A DNA stretch of 64,000 nucleotides, from contig NZ_QDKM01000004.1 in NCBI RefSeq assembly GCF_003076755.1, positions 310,001 through 374,000 on the forward strand, read 5' to 3'. Shown piece after piece: positions 35,813-44,101 of the stretch (position 1 is its first letter; each line of letters opens with the position of its first letter). A model generated the notes under the pieces. That model worked only from the letters and a program-made list of their open reading frames with translations, searched no databases and was not told the origin of the DNA. The stretch is from Pararhodobacter oceanensis (GTDB lineage Bacteria > Pseudomonadota > Alphaproteobacteria > Rhodobacterales > Rhodobacteraceae). The position numbers and the translations under genes are program-made.

Positions 35813-36712
35813 ATGAGCAAACAGGCCATCAAAGATATTATCGCCGCAAACGCAGCCCGTGAGGGGCTGACCGAGAGCGGCATCAAAGGCGTGCAACTGT
35901 TCCGCGCGACGCAGGCCATTCCCTGCGTTCCGGTGGTCTATGATCCCTGCATCGTGGCCATCGTCAGCGGCGAGAAAGAAGCCATTTTTGACGGGCAAAG
36001 ATATGTCTACGACGATAGCAAATACCTCTGCTGTCCGATGTCGATGCCGGTCATGGCCGGAACCCCTGCCGCCGCGCCGGATACCCCGCTTTACGGCGTG
36101 CTCATCGCGCTTGACCCGCGGGTGATGTCGGCATTGGCGATGGATATGCAGATGGAGGCTTCTGCCAGCCCCGATCCGATGGTCAAAACCGATCCGCCTG
36201 CGCAGGGGATCAGGCTGGCGCGCTGGGATGATGGTTTCACCAATGCCCTGCTGCGGCTGTTGCAGCTTGCAAAGAACCGGGCGGATATGGCGATCCTTGG
36301 CGAGGCGCGGCTGCGAGAGCTATATTACGCGATCCTCAAGGGCGAGGCGGGCGGGTTTGCGCGGCAAGCCTTTGGCGCCGGAAATGCCATTGCGCGATCG
36401 ATTGCGGATCTGTCGTCAAATCTGGCGGCGCCGGTCTCGATTGACGAGATGGCGGGCCGCGCCGGGATGAGCCGCGCGGTGTTCCACCGCAAATTCAAGC
36501 AGGTGACCACGATGGCGCCGATCCAATTCGTCAAATCCATGCGGCTCAACAACGCCGCGATGAAGATCGCCGGCGGTTTGGCGGTCACCGAGGCCGCGAT
36601 GGACGTCGGATATCTGAGCGCCTCGCAATTCAGCCGCGAGTTCAAGCGCCACTATGGGCAGTCACCACGGCAATGGGCCGAGGCGCAGCAACTACCGCTG
36701 GGCGTGGCGTGA
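35813..36712 (+). CDS. AraC-family transcriptional regulator with AraC_N-type sensor domain
   Basis: 299 residues. The N-terminal cupin-like AraC_N domain (about 10-180; TESGIKGVQLFRATQAIPCVPVVYDPCIVAIVSGEKEAIF) is followed by the AraC HTH pair (about 195-290): MAGRAGMSRAVFHRKFKQVTTMAPIQFVKSMRL and VGYLSASQFSREFKRHYGQSPRQW. Divergent from the SDR/retinol-dehydrogenase-like gene, its likely target, with the direct repeat between. Confidence 0.9.
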   Translation: MSKQAIKDIIAANAAREGLTESGIKGVQLFRATQAIPCVPVVYDPCIVAIVSGEKEAIFDGQRYVYDDSKYLCCPMSMPVMAGTPAAAPDTPLYGVLIALDPRVMSALAMDMQMEASASPDPMVKTDPPAQGIRLARWDDGFTNALLRLLQLAKNRADMAILGEARLRELYYAILKGEAGGFARQAFGAGNAIARSIADLSSNLAAPVSIDEMAGRAGMSRAVFHRKFKQVTTMAPIQFVKSMRLNNAAMKIAGGLAVTEAAMDVGYLSASQFSREFKRHYGQSPRQWAEAQQLPLGVA

Positions 36713-36851
36713 GTATGTCGCCGCTGAGGGTTTCCGGTGTGGCAGGCATGGCTCGGATATCCCGACCGTGGCCGGCAAATTTGATGGTTAAGCACCTATG
36801 GCCTGCAAGCACCCGCATTGTTGCGCAGACCACCAGCGGAGGGCATGGAGG

Positions 36852-38720
36852 GTGACGCGCCGACCGGTCACATATATCTGCGCGGCCATCCTCTTGGCCG
36901 TCATTGGTGCCCCTGCACAGGCAGCCACTCCCGAGGACGGGCGGGCGATTTTCGGCCTTGTCGGGCTGGAACTGGCCTTTCTCGAGGCCCTAGCCCTGAT
37001 CGCGCTGGCCTGTGTATTCGTGCCGTTGTCGCGCGCTGTGGGGCTGGGCACGGTGATCGGCTATCTCGTCGCGGGTGTGGTCGCGGGGGCCGGCCTGTCG
37101 ATTTCCTTCACCGGCGACCCTGAGGAACTGCTGCATTTCGCCGAGTTCGGGGTGGTGCTGTTTCTCTTTGTGATCGGGCTGGAGTTCCGCCCCGCACGGC
37201 TTTGGGCGATGCGCGGCACAATCTTCGGGCGGGGGCTTGCACAGGTGATGACCTGCGCGGCCCTGCTAACGTCGGCGGCATTGCTGTTCGGGCTTGAGTG
37301 GCGTGTCGCGGTGATCATCGGCCTCGGTTTGGCGCTCTCCTCTACGGCGCTGGTCATGCGCGGCATCGACGAGAGCGGCGAGCGCAATTCCACCTTTGGA
37401 CAGACCGCCATCGCGGTTTTGTTGTTCGAGGATCTGGCAATTGTGCCCTTTCTTTTGCTGGTCACATTGCTCGCCCCCTCTGGCGAGGATGCGACGCTGG
37501 CTGGCAACCTGTGGGCCACCGCTATCGGCATCGGCGCCATCGCGCTGCTGATCCTGATCGGGCGTTATGCGCTTGATCCGGTCTTTCGCATCATCGCCCG
37601 CACGCGCACCCCGGAACTGATGACCGCCGCCGCGCTTGGCGTGGTGGTCTTTGCCGCGCTGATCATGGCTTCGGCGGGGTTATCCTATGCGATGGGCGCC
37701 TTTATCGCCGGTGTGATGCTCGCAGAATCCTCTTATCGGCACGAGATGGAAGCCGATATCGAGCCCTTCCGCGGCTTGTTCATGGGGCTATTCTTTATGG
37801 CGGTCGGCCTCTCGCTGGACCTCTCGGCGGTGGCCCAGAACTGGCAGGTGATCTTGCTGGCGGTGCCACTTACCATCAGCCTCAAGGGGCTTGGGGCTTA
37901 CGGCGTGAACCGCGCCTTTGGAACCCCTCATCCAACCGCGCTGCGCATCGCCCTGACCATGGGCCAGCATGGCGAATTCGGCTTTGTCCTGTTTTCGGCG
38001 GCGACTTCGGCCCTGCTTTTGCCCGGAGACCTCGCTTCGGTGGTGGTGGCGATTGTCACCCTGTCGATGGCGCTCTCGTCGCAATCCGACCGCGTCTATC
38101 GTTTTGTCTCCCGCAAAACGGCGCCTGAGACCATCGACGAGGATTTCACCGATGCCGCCGGATCGGTGCTGATCATCGGTTTTGGACGGGTCGGGCAATT
38201 GGTAGCGCAGCCGCTCATCGCCGAGGGGGTGCCGGTGACATTGCTCGACCACGACACCGACCGCATCCGCAAAGCGCACCGGTTTATCGAGCGGGTGTAT
38301 TTCGGTGACGGGCGGCGGCCCGAGGTGCTGGCCGCGGCAGGCGCGGGATCAGCCAAGGTGATTGTGGTGGCGACGGGCAAGCCGGAGATCACGCTCCAGA
38401 TCGTCGCCACCATCCAGCGCAAGTTTCCCGATGCCGCTTTGCTGGTGCGCGCACACGACCGGATACATGCGGTTCGTCTGGCCAGCGAAGGCGTGCCCGC
38501 AGAGGCGATCATCCGCGAAACCCAACTCTCGGCTCTGGCGCTGAGCGGGCGGGCGCTGCACGCATTGGGCTATCCCGAAGACGAGGCCGAAGAGCTCATC
38601 GCCCAGTTGCGCAAGCTCGATGCGGCACGGTTGAACGAGCAGATCATCGCGGCGAGCAATGCGGAAACGCGCGATGCCGTGATCACCGCTATCGCGCCTG
38701 AGCAGATACGGCGGAGCTAG
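36852..38720 (+). CDS. Kef-type cation:proton antiporter with C-terminal RCK (TrkA-N) domain
   Basis: 622 residues. A cleavable-looking signal helix (AAILLAVIGAPAQA) precedes about 12 CPA2 antiporter helices (VIGYLVAGVVAGAGLSISF; LGLALSSTALVMRGIDE; MTAAALGVVVFAALIMASAGLSYAMGAFIAGVMLAES). A TrkA-N nucleotide-binding domain starts near residue 450 (GSVLIIGFGRVGQLVAQPLIAEGVPVTLLDHD). KefB/KefC proteins are glutathione-gated K+ efflux systems against electrophiles; no KefF/KefG ancillary gene is nearby, so gating is uncertain. Start taken as GTG 36852 with GGAGGG eight bases upstream; ATG 36798 is possible. Confidence 0.88.
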   Translation: MTRRPVTYICAAILLAVIGAPAQAATPEDGRAIFGLVGLELAFLEALALIALACVFVPLSRAVGLGTVIGYLVAGVVAGAGLSISFTGDPEELLHFAEFGVVLFLFVIGLEFRPARLWAMRGTIFGRGLAQVMTCAALLTSAALLFGLEWRVAVIIGLGLALSSTALVMRGIDESGERNSTFGQTAIAVLLFEDLAIVPFLLLVTLLAPSGEDATLAGNLWATAIGIGAIALLILIGRYALDPVFRIIARTRTPELMTAAALGVVVFAALIMASAGLSYAMGAFIAGVMLAESSYRHEMEADIEPFRGLFMGLFFMAVGLSLDLSAVAQNWQVILLAVPLTISLKGLGAYGVNRAFGTPHPTALRIALTMGQHGEFGFVLFSAATSALLLPGDLASVVVAIVTLSMALSSQSDRVYRFVSRKTAPETIDEDFTDAAGSVLIIGFGRVGQLVAQPLIAEGVPVTLLDHDTDRIRKAHRFIERVYFGDGRRPEVLAAAGAGSAKVIVVATGKPEITLQIVATIQRKFPDAALLVRAHDRIHAVRLASEGVPAEAIIRETQLSALALSGRALHALGYPEDEAEELIAQLRKLDAARLNEQIIAASNAETRDAVITAIAPEQIRRS

Positions 38721-38954
38721 CAAAGGGGGGCGGGATTGCCCCGCGAGCGTGGTCAGGCTGCAAAGGGTTCGACCAGCACCGCCGAGAGCTTTTCGATGGG
38801 TGTCGCGCCCGCAATACTCATGGCAAAGCGGACCGTCCATCTCCGCATCGTCGCAACGGTTTCTTTGGCGGTATATCAGCCGCTATGGCGCAGCGATCAT
38901 CGCGGACCGGCCACCTATCGACGTAGCAGCTCTGACACCTGTAACCGCCCTTCC

Positions 38955-40844
38955 CTACCGATCCACCCCTTTGAGCAGCCGCAGGCCATTGAGCACCACC
39001 AGCACCGTCCCGCCTTCGTGGCCGATCACCGCCAGCGGCAAGGGCAGATCGAAAAACAACCCGCCGGTGACCAACACGCCCATGGCGCCGATAGCGAAAG
39101 TCAGGTTCTGGCGGATGATCTTGGCGGTGCGGCGCGCCATCATATGGGCCTCGGCCAATCGCTCCATATCCTCGGACAAGAGCGCGACATCGGCGGCCTG
39201 CAGGGCCACATCCGATCCCGCCGCGCCCATCGCGATCCCGACATCGGCCCGCGCCAAGGCAGCGGCATCATTCACCCCGTCGCCGACAAAGGCCACCCGC
39301 CCCTTGGCGGCAAGCTCGCCGATCAGCCGCAGCTTGTCCTCGGCCAGCAAATCGGCGTGGATATCGCCAGCCTCAAACCCCAGTTCCGCCCCGATCCGCA
39401 TCGCCACCAAGCGGCGGTCGCCGGTCAACATCAGGATTTTGCTCACGCCACTGTCGCGCAGCATGGCCAGCGCCGGAGCCGAACTCGCACGCGCCTGATC
39501 CGCGATACTCACCGCGCCAAGAAGCTGCGCGTCCTGCCCGAAATAGATGACGCTCTGCGTGTCCTCGACCATCGCCGCGAGGGCCGGATGCTCAATCGTC
39601 GCGCCCATCCGCGCCGCGATCCGCGGGTTTCCGGCCCAAAGGGTGCGGCCCTCAAAGGCGCCGGTGATCCCCTCGCTCGGCCAAGCCACCACATCCTCCA
39701 CCGCCACCGGCGCAATCCCGTGATGCTTGGCTTCCGCGCGGATCGCGGCGCCGCTGTGATGCTCGGACTCCGCCTCGAGCCCGGCCAGCAGCGCGAGGAA
39801 CTCCCGCGCGTCGATCTCGAGGGCGACGGTCTCGCTGACCGAGGCTTTGCCGGTGGTCAATGTGCCGGTCTTGTCAAAGGCGAATGTATCGACCGCGGCC
39901 AGTGTTTCCAGCGCCGCCCCGCCTTTGAACAACACGCCGCGCCGCGCTGCCGCGGATAGCGCCGAGAGGATCGCGGCAGGCACCGAGATCACAATCGCGC
40001 AGGGGCTGGCCGCAACCAGCAAGACCGCCGCGCGGTAGAGCGCATCATGCCAGTCGCGCCCGAGAAAGAGGAAAGTCGCAAAGGCAAGAATGGCACCGAG
40101 GAGCACCGCAACCGTATACCTCTGGCCGAACCATTCGCTGAAACGTTCCGAGGGGGCTTTGGCCGCCTGCGCCTCGGTGACCAACGTGATCATCCGCGCG
40201 ACGGTGCTATCGGCGACGCTTTTGGTGACCCTTGCCTCCAGCACCCCGTCGAGGTTCACCGTTGCCTCAAAGACCTGCGCGCCCTGTTGTTTGCTGACCG
40301 GCATGGATTCGCCGGTGATATTGGCCTCATCCAGCGCGCCATGCCCCGCGATGACCTCGGCATCGGTGGGCACACGCGCACCGGGGCGCAAGACGATGAT
40401 ATCACCGACGGTCAGCTCTGCGACCGGAACCTCATGGACATGCCCGTCTTCGGCTTTGCGCAAGGCGGTTTCGGGGCGCAGCGCCATCAGTGCTTCGACG
40501 GCGCGGCGGGCGCGGCCCATGGCGCGCTCTTCCAGCGTTGTCGAGATGCTGAACAGGGTCAGCAGCACCGCGCCTTCGAGCGGCGCACCCACCGCCGCCG
40601 CCGCCATTGCCGCCACCACCATCAGCAGGTCGATATCCAGAACCCGCTCTCGCCACAGAACGGTGACGGCCCGCCAAGCCGCGGGCAGCCCGCCGGCCAG
40701 ATAGACCAGCGTCAATCCGGTGAGTGAGGCCACATCCGCCGCGCTACCTTGCAGTGGCCAGAGGCCCAGCCCCGCCAGAACCAGCCCGAGGCCGGTTGCA
40801 ATTGTCAGCACCAGCGCGCCGTCTATGGGGGATGCGGTTTTCAT
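38955..40844 (-). CDS. P1B-4-type transition-metal efflux ATPase (Co/Zn/Fe class)
   Basis: 629 residues with no N-terminal metal-binding domain. Catalytic blocks: ITGES (A domain), SPC in the metal-path helix, DKTGT (phosphorylated Asp), TGDRR, and GDGVNDAAAL. The C-terminal helix carries HEGGT. SPC together with HEGGT and a lacking N-terminal domain defines P1B-4 ATPases such as CoaT, CtpD, CzcP and PfeT, which export Co(II), Zn(II) or Fe(II). Odd point: the nucleotide-domain SEHP motif reads SEHHSGAAI, so the Pro is His here. Coupled to the upstream small membrane gene by ATGA overlap. A TetR-type palindrome lies before that gene. Confidence 0.93.
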   Translation of the reverse strand: MKTASPIDGALVLTIATGLGLVLAGLGLWPLQGSAADVASLTGLTLVYLAGGLPAAWRAVTVLWRERVLDIDLLMVVAAMAAAAVGAPLEGAVLLTLFSISTTLEERAMGRARRAVEALMALRPETALRKAEDGHVHEVPVAELTVGDIIVLRPGARVPTDAEVIAGHGALDEANITGESMPVSKQQGAQVFEATVNLDGVLEARVTKSVADSTVARMITLVTEAQAAKAPSERFSEWFGQRYTVAVLLGAILAFATFLFLGRDWHDALYRAAVLLVAASPCAIVISVPAAILSALSAAARRGVLFKGGAALETLAAVDTFAFDKTGTLTTGKASVSETVALEIDAREFLALLAGLEAESEHHSGAAIRAEAKHHGIAPVAVEDVVAWPSEGITGAFEGRTLWAGNPRIAARMGATIEHPALAAMVEDTQSVIYFGQDAQLLGAVSIADQARASSAPALAMLRDSGVSKILMLTGDRRLVAMRIGAELGFEAGDIHADLLAEDKLRLIGELAAKGRVAFVGDGVNDAAALARADVGIAMGAAGSDVALQAADVALLSEDMERLAEAHMMARRTAKIIRQNLTFAIGAMGVLVTGGLFFDLPLPLAVIGHEGGTVLVVLNGLRLLKGVDR

Positions 40845-41224
40845 GTCTGCCGTCTGCGCACAGCCGCGCGGGCCACCAATGCGATGCCCAGCCAGATCGC
40901 GCAGCGCAGGGTCATGGCGAAGACGGTGCGCATCTCATATGCCCCGCCGCGCAGGACGACATAGAGGAACCCCGCAAAGACCAGCAATGTCGCCAGACAG
41001 ATCGCCAGTGACAGCGGATAGGCCCAAGGCTTTGCCCGCCAGAGGCCGAGCCCCGCTGCGATATAGGCCACGCCCGCCAAGGTGTTGAACCACAAGACGA
41101 AGCCGACCACCGCCCCCATGTCGAGAGCGCCCAGCAATGTGGTGCCGCCCGACAGCAGGGTCAGCCCGCCAAAGCCGATCGCGATGCCGCCCGTGATACG
41201 CAGGGCCAAATCTGATCTATCCAT
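40841..41224 (-). CDS. Four-helix membrane protein co-transcribed with the metal ATPase
   Basis: 127 residues, four predicted transmembrane helices (about 9-27, 37-58, 68-90, 100-120) and an Arg-rich end. No metal-binding motif and no family I recognise with confidence. It is first in a two-gene unit and overlaps the ATPase start by four bases. The GTTAGT-N8-ACTAAC palindrome is 17 bases upstream of its ATG. A helper role in metal efflux or stress is inference from position. Confidence 0.72.
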   Translation of the reverse strand: MDRSDLALRITGGIAIGFGGLTLLSGGTTLLGALDMGAVVGFVLWFNTLAGVAYIAAGLGLWRAKPWAYPLSLAICLATLLVFAGFLYVVLRGGAYEMRTVFAMTLRCAIWLGIALVARAAVRRRQT

Positions 41225-41240
41225 CCACAGCGCCCCATCG

Positions 41241-41260
41241 GTTAGTGATCAATAACTAAC
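41241..41260. promoter_or_regulatory. TetR-type operator GTTAG-N10-CTAAC, copy 2
   Basis: GTTAGTGATCAATAACTAAC is a perfect 6-bp inverted repeat (GTTAGT/ACTAAC), 17 bases from the start of the ATPase operon. It matches the tetR/RND site at 25190-25209 at 16 of 20 positions. Confidence 0.7.
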
Positions 41261-41424
41261 ATCTTATCGAGCGCCCCGCAACATTTGTCGGAGTGGTGAA
41301 GACGCGGCGGAAGTTATCCGCCGCGTAGACCCCGTGAGGTTTATAGGGTGACAGCCGCGGAGCAATGAAACCGGATCAGCGGCAGGTGATCTCCGACCGC
41401 GCTACGATGACCTGCGCCAGCCCG

Positions 41425-42453
41425 TCACTGCGGCAAAAGCGTCAATCCGAACAACACAAACAACGCGATGAAGGCGGTTTCCGCGACCAGCAGCGTGATC
41501 GCCGGATAGCCGACCTGCGCCACATCCCGCAGCGAGGTCTTCAGCCCCACCGCGCCAATCGCACAGAGAAGCGCCCAGCGGGAGATCTCTTCGGAAACGT
41601 CAATCAGCACCGGGGGAAATACGCCCAATGAGTTGAGCCCCACCACCGCGATGAAACCGGCGACGAAGGCGGGCATGATCGGTGGCCGCGCGCCACCGCT
41701 GCTGTCACTGCTACGCCCCGCGCGCATAACCGAATGGCGGATCACCAAAGAGGCCAGCAGAATGATCGGCGCCAGCATGGTCACGCGGATCAGTTTGACG
41801 ATGGTCGCAACCTCGCCCGCCTCATCCGAGATCGAGAAACCCGCGCCGACCACCTGCGCCACATCATGGATCGTGCCGCCGATGAACACGCCCGCCGCCG
41901 CGTCGCCCAGCTCCAGCCAGCCGGTGAGGATCGGGTAGAAGATCATCGCCAGCGTCGACAACAGGGTAACACCGACCACGGTGAACACCAGCCGCTCTTC
42001 GCTACGCTCGTCCTGCGGAAGGATCGCCGCGATTGCCATGGCCGCCGAGGCGCCGCAGATCGCCACTGATCCCGCCGAGAGAAAGGCGAATTTTGGCCCG
42101 TGGCCGGTGACCCGTGCGAACAAGAGGCCGAAACCGATGGTCAGCGCCACGCCCAGCACGACCAGCGCGATGATCTCCCACCCCAGCGCCGCCGCCATTT
42201 CCAGCGAAATCCGCATGCCCAGCAGCACCACGCCAAAGCGCAACACCGTGCGCGCCGAAAACGCGATACCGGCAGCGCAGGGTCCATCGTCGGACAGGAA
42301 GTTCAGCGCCATACCGAACAAGAGCGCCATCAGCATCGCCGGCGCGCCGTAGTGCTCGGAGATGAATTGCGCCGCCAATGCGATCAGCGCCGCCACCAGA
42401 AAGCCGGGAAACAGCGCCCGCAGCCGGGGCACGAGGGAGAAAGGACCGGACAT
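41425..42453 (-). CDS. YeiH-type putative sulfate/anion exporter family membrane protein (UPF0324)
   Basis: 342 residues, about 10 membrane helices. LLFGMALNFLSDD, LRFGVVLLGMRISL, LSAGSVAICGASAAMAIAAILP and FIGGTIHDVAQVVGAGFSISDEAGEVATIVKLIRV are the conserved blocks of the putative sulfate exporter (PSE, YeiH) family. Some members sit with organosulfur catabolic genes and are thought to remove sulfite or sulfate, but transport has rarely been measured. Start is ATG 42453 (MSGPFSLVPRLRAL). It is the last same-strand gene after the LLM-monooxygenase island. Confidence 0.85.
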   Translation of the reverse strand: MSGPFSLVPRLRALFPGFLVAALIALAAQFISEHYGAPAMLMALLFGMALNFLSDDGPCAAGIAFSARTVLRFGVVLLGMRISLEMAAALGWEIIALVVLGVALTIGFGLLFARVTGHGPKFAFLSAGSVAICGASAAMAIAAILPQDERSEERLVFTVVGVTLLSTLAMIFYPILTGWLELGDAAAGVFIGGTIHDVAQVVGAGFSISDEAGEVATIVKLIRVTMLAPIILLASLVIRHSVMRAGRSSDSSGGARPPIMPAFVAGFIAVVGLNSLGVFPPVLIDVSEEISRWALLCAIGAVGLKTSLRDVAQVGYPAITLLVAETAFIALFVLFGLTLLPQ

Positions 42454-42524
42454 GTCAGAAAAACCTTTGGTAAATTGGCGGAGGCCGCGTGTCAGAGCCG
42501 CGAGACCTGCCGCCGGATGTTCAG

Positions 42525-43973
42525 TCAGATGCTCAGGCAGCAATATTTGATCTCGAGATAATCTTCGATCCCGTATTTCGACCCTTCACGCCCCTGCCCG
42601 CTTTCTTTGACCCCGCCGAAGGGCGCAACCTCGGTCGAGATCAGACCGGTGTTCACCCCGACCATACCGTAATCCAGCCCCTCCATCATCCGCCAGACCC
42701 GCGACAGCGTGTTGGTATAGACATAGGAGGCAAGGCCGAATTCGCTGGCATTGGCGGCCTCTAGCACCTCGTCCTCACTGTCAAAGCGGAACACCGCCGC
42801 CAGCGGGCCGAAGGTCTCGTCCCGCGCCACCGCCATTTGCGAGGTCGCCTCGGCGATCACCGTTGGCTCAAAGAAAGTACCGCCCAAAGCGTGTGCCGCG
42901 CCGCCCAAGGCGATGCGTGCGCCCTTGGCCAGCGCGTCGTCGATATGGGCGCGCACCTTGTTCACCGCCGCATCGCTGATCAGCGGGCCGATTGCGGTGC
43001 CCGCCGCGAAGCCGTCGCCGACCGGCAGTTTCGCCACCGCCGCGCTTAGGCGTTCGACAAAATCCTCATAGACCCCGTTATGCACATAGATCCGGTTGGT
43101 GCAGACGCAGGTTTGTCCGGCGTTGCGAAATTTCGAGACAATCGCGCCTTCGACCGCCGCATCCAGATCGGCGTCGTCAAACACGATGAAGGGCGCATTG
43201 CCGCCCAGTTCCAAGGACAGTTTCTTCAACTGCGCCGCGCCCTGCTGCATCAGGATCTTGCCGACCCGCGTCGAGCCGGTGAAGCTGATCTTGCGCATCT
43301 TGGGATGGGCGCAGAAGGCCTGTCCGGTCGCCGCTGCGTCCGAGGACGGCAGCACCGAGAACACCCCCGGCGGGATACCCGCCTCTTCGGCCAGCCGGGC
43401 CATCGCCAGCGCCGAAAGCGGCGTTTCACTGGCCGGACGCACCACCATCGTGCAGCCCGCCGCCAGCGCCGGAGCCGCCTTGCGGGTGATCATCGCATTG
43501 GGAAAGTTCCACGGGGTGATCGCGCCGACCACGCCGACCGGCTGTTTGAGCACCAGAATCCGCTTGTCGCGCTGGTGGCCGGGGATGGTATCGCCGTAGA
43601 CGCGTTTGGCTTCCTCGGCGAACCATTCGATAAAACTGGCGCCATAAAGCACCTCGCCCTTCGCCTCGGCCAGCGGTTTGCCCATCTCGGCGGTCAGGAT
43701 CATGGCCAGATCATCGGCATGCGCGATCATCAGATCGTGCCACGCCCGCAAGAGTGCCGCGCGCTCTTTGCCGGTCCGCGCGGCCCAGTCACGCTGGGCT
43801 ATCGCGGCGGCGTCAATCGCGTGGTTGACCTCCTCCACCGTGCAGTCGGCAACCTCGGCGACCAGCGCACCTGTGGCGGGGTTATGCACCGCAATCCGCG
43901 CTGTGCCATCCAGCCAGAGGCCATTCGCATAGGCTTGGGTTACCAATAGATCGGGGCGGGAAAGCTGCAGCAT
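42525..43973 (-). CDS. gabD: Succinate-semialdehyde-dehydrogenase-type NAD(P)-aldehyde dehydrogenase
   Basis: 482 residues, family length. [22 protein letters not shown] (cofactor region), [26 protein letters not shown] with the general-base Glu, and [12 protein letters not shown] with the catalytic Cys are all intact; [30 protein letters not shown] is the typical GabD tail. It oxidises succinate semialdehyde or a similar omega-functional aldehyde to the acid. Start ATG 43973 ([10 protein letters not shown]). It follows the BCCT carrier gene after 128 bases containing a stem-loop. In this neighbourhood it may serve the island's own aldehyde rather than GABA breakdown. Confidence 0.88.
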   Translation of the reverse strand: MLQLSRPDLLVTQAYANGLWLDGTARIAVHNPATGALVAEVADCTVEEVNHAIDAAAIAQRDWAARTGKERAALLRAWHDLMIAHADDLAMILTAEMGKPLAEAKGEVLYGASFIEWFAEEAKRVYGDTIPGHQRDKRILVLKQPVGVVGAITPWNFPNAMITRKAAPALAAGCTMVVRPASETPLSALAMARLAEEAGIPPGVFSVLPSSDAAATGQAFCAHPKMRKISFTGSTRVGKILMQQGAAQLKKLSLELGGNAPFIVFDDADLDAAVEGAIVSKFRNAGQTCVCTNRIYVHNGVYEDFVERLSAAVAKLPVGDGFAAGTAIGPLISDAAVNKVRAHIDDALAKGARIALGGAAHALGGTFFEPTVIAEATSQMAVARDETFGPLAAVFRFDSEDEVLEAANASEFGLASYVYTNTLSRVWRMMEGLDYGMVGVNTGLISTEVAPFGGVKESGQGREGSKYGIEDYLEIKYCCLSI

Positions 43974-44034
43974 GTTGGATATCTCGGCGCGTGAAAAATG
44001 GAAAATTCTGTGGGGATTGGAACCCGTCAGGGCC

Positions 44035-44081
44035 TCGCACCCCGGACCCGGCGCAAGGCCGGATCGCATTTAGGGGTGCGA
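44035..44081. repeat. Long stem-loop between the BCCT and gabD-like genes
   Basis: TCGCACCCC (44035-44043) pairs perfectly with GGGGTGCGA (44073-44081); inside is a second CCGG/CCGG hairpin. It lies in the 128-base gap between two same-strand genes. It could be a processing or attenuation element, or an intergenic repeat. There is no T-run, so it is not a typical intrinsic terminator. Confidence 0.5.
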
Positions 44082-44101
44082 CGCATTCTTGAAAGGCGTG
44101 A

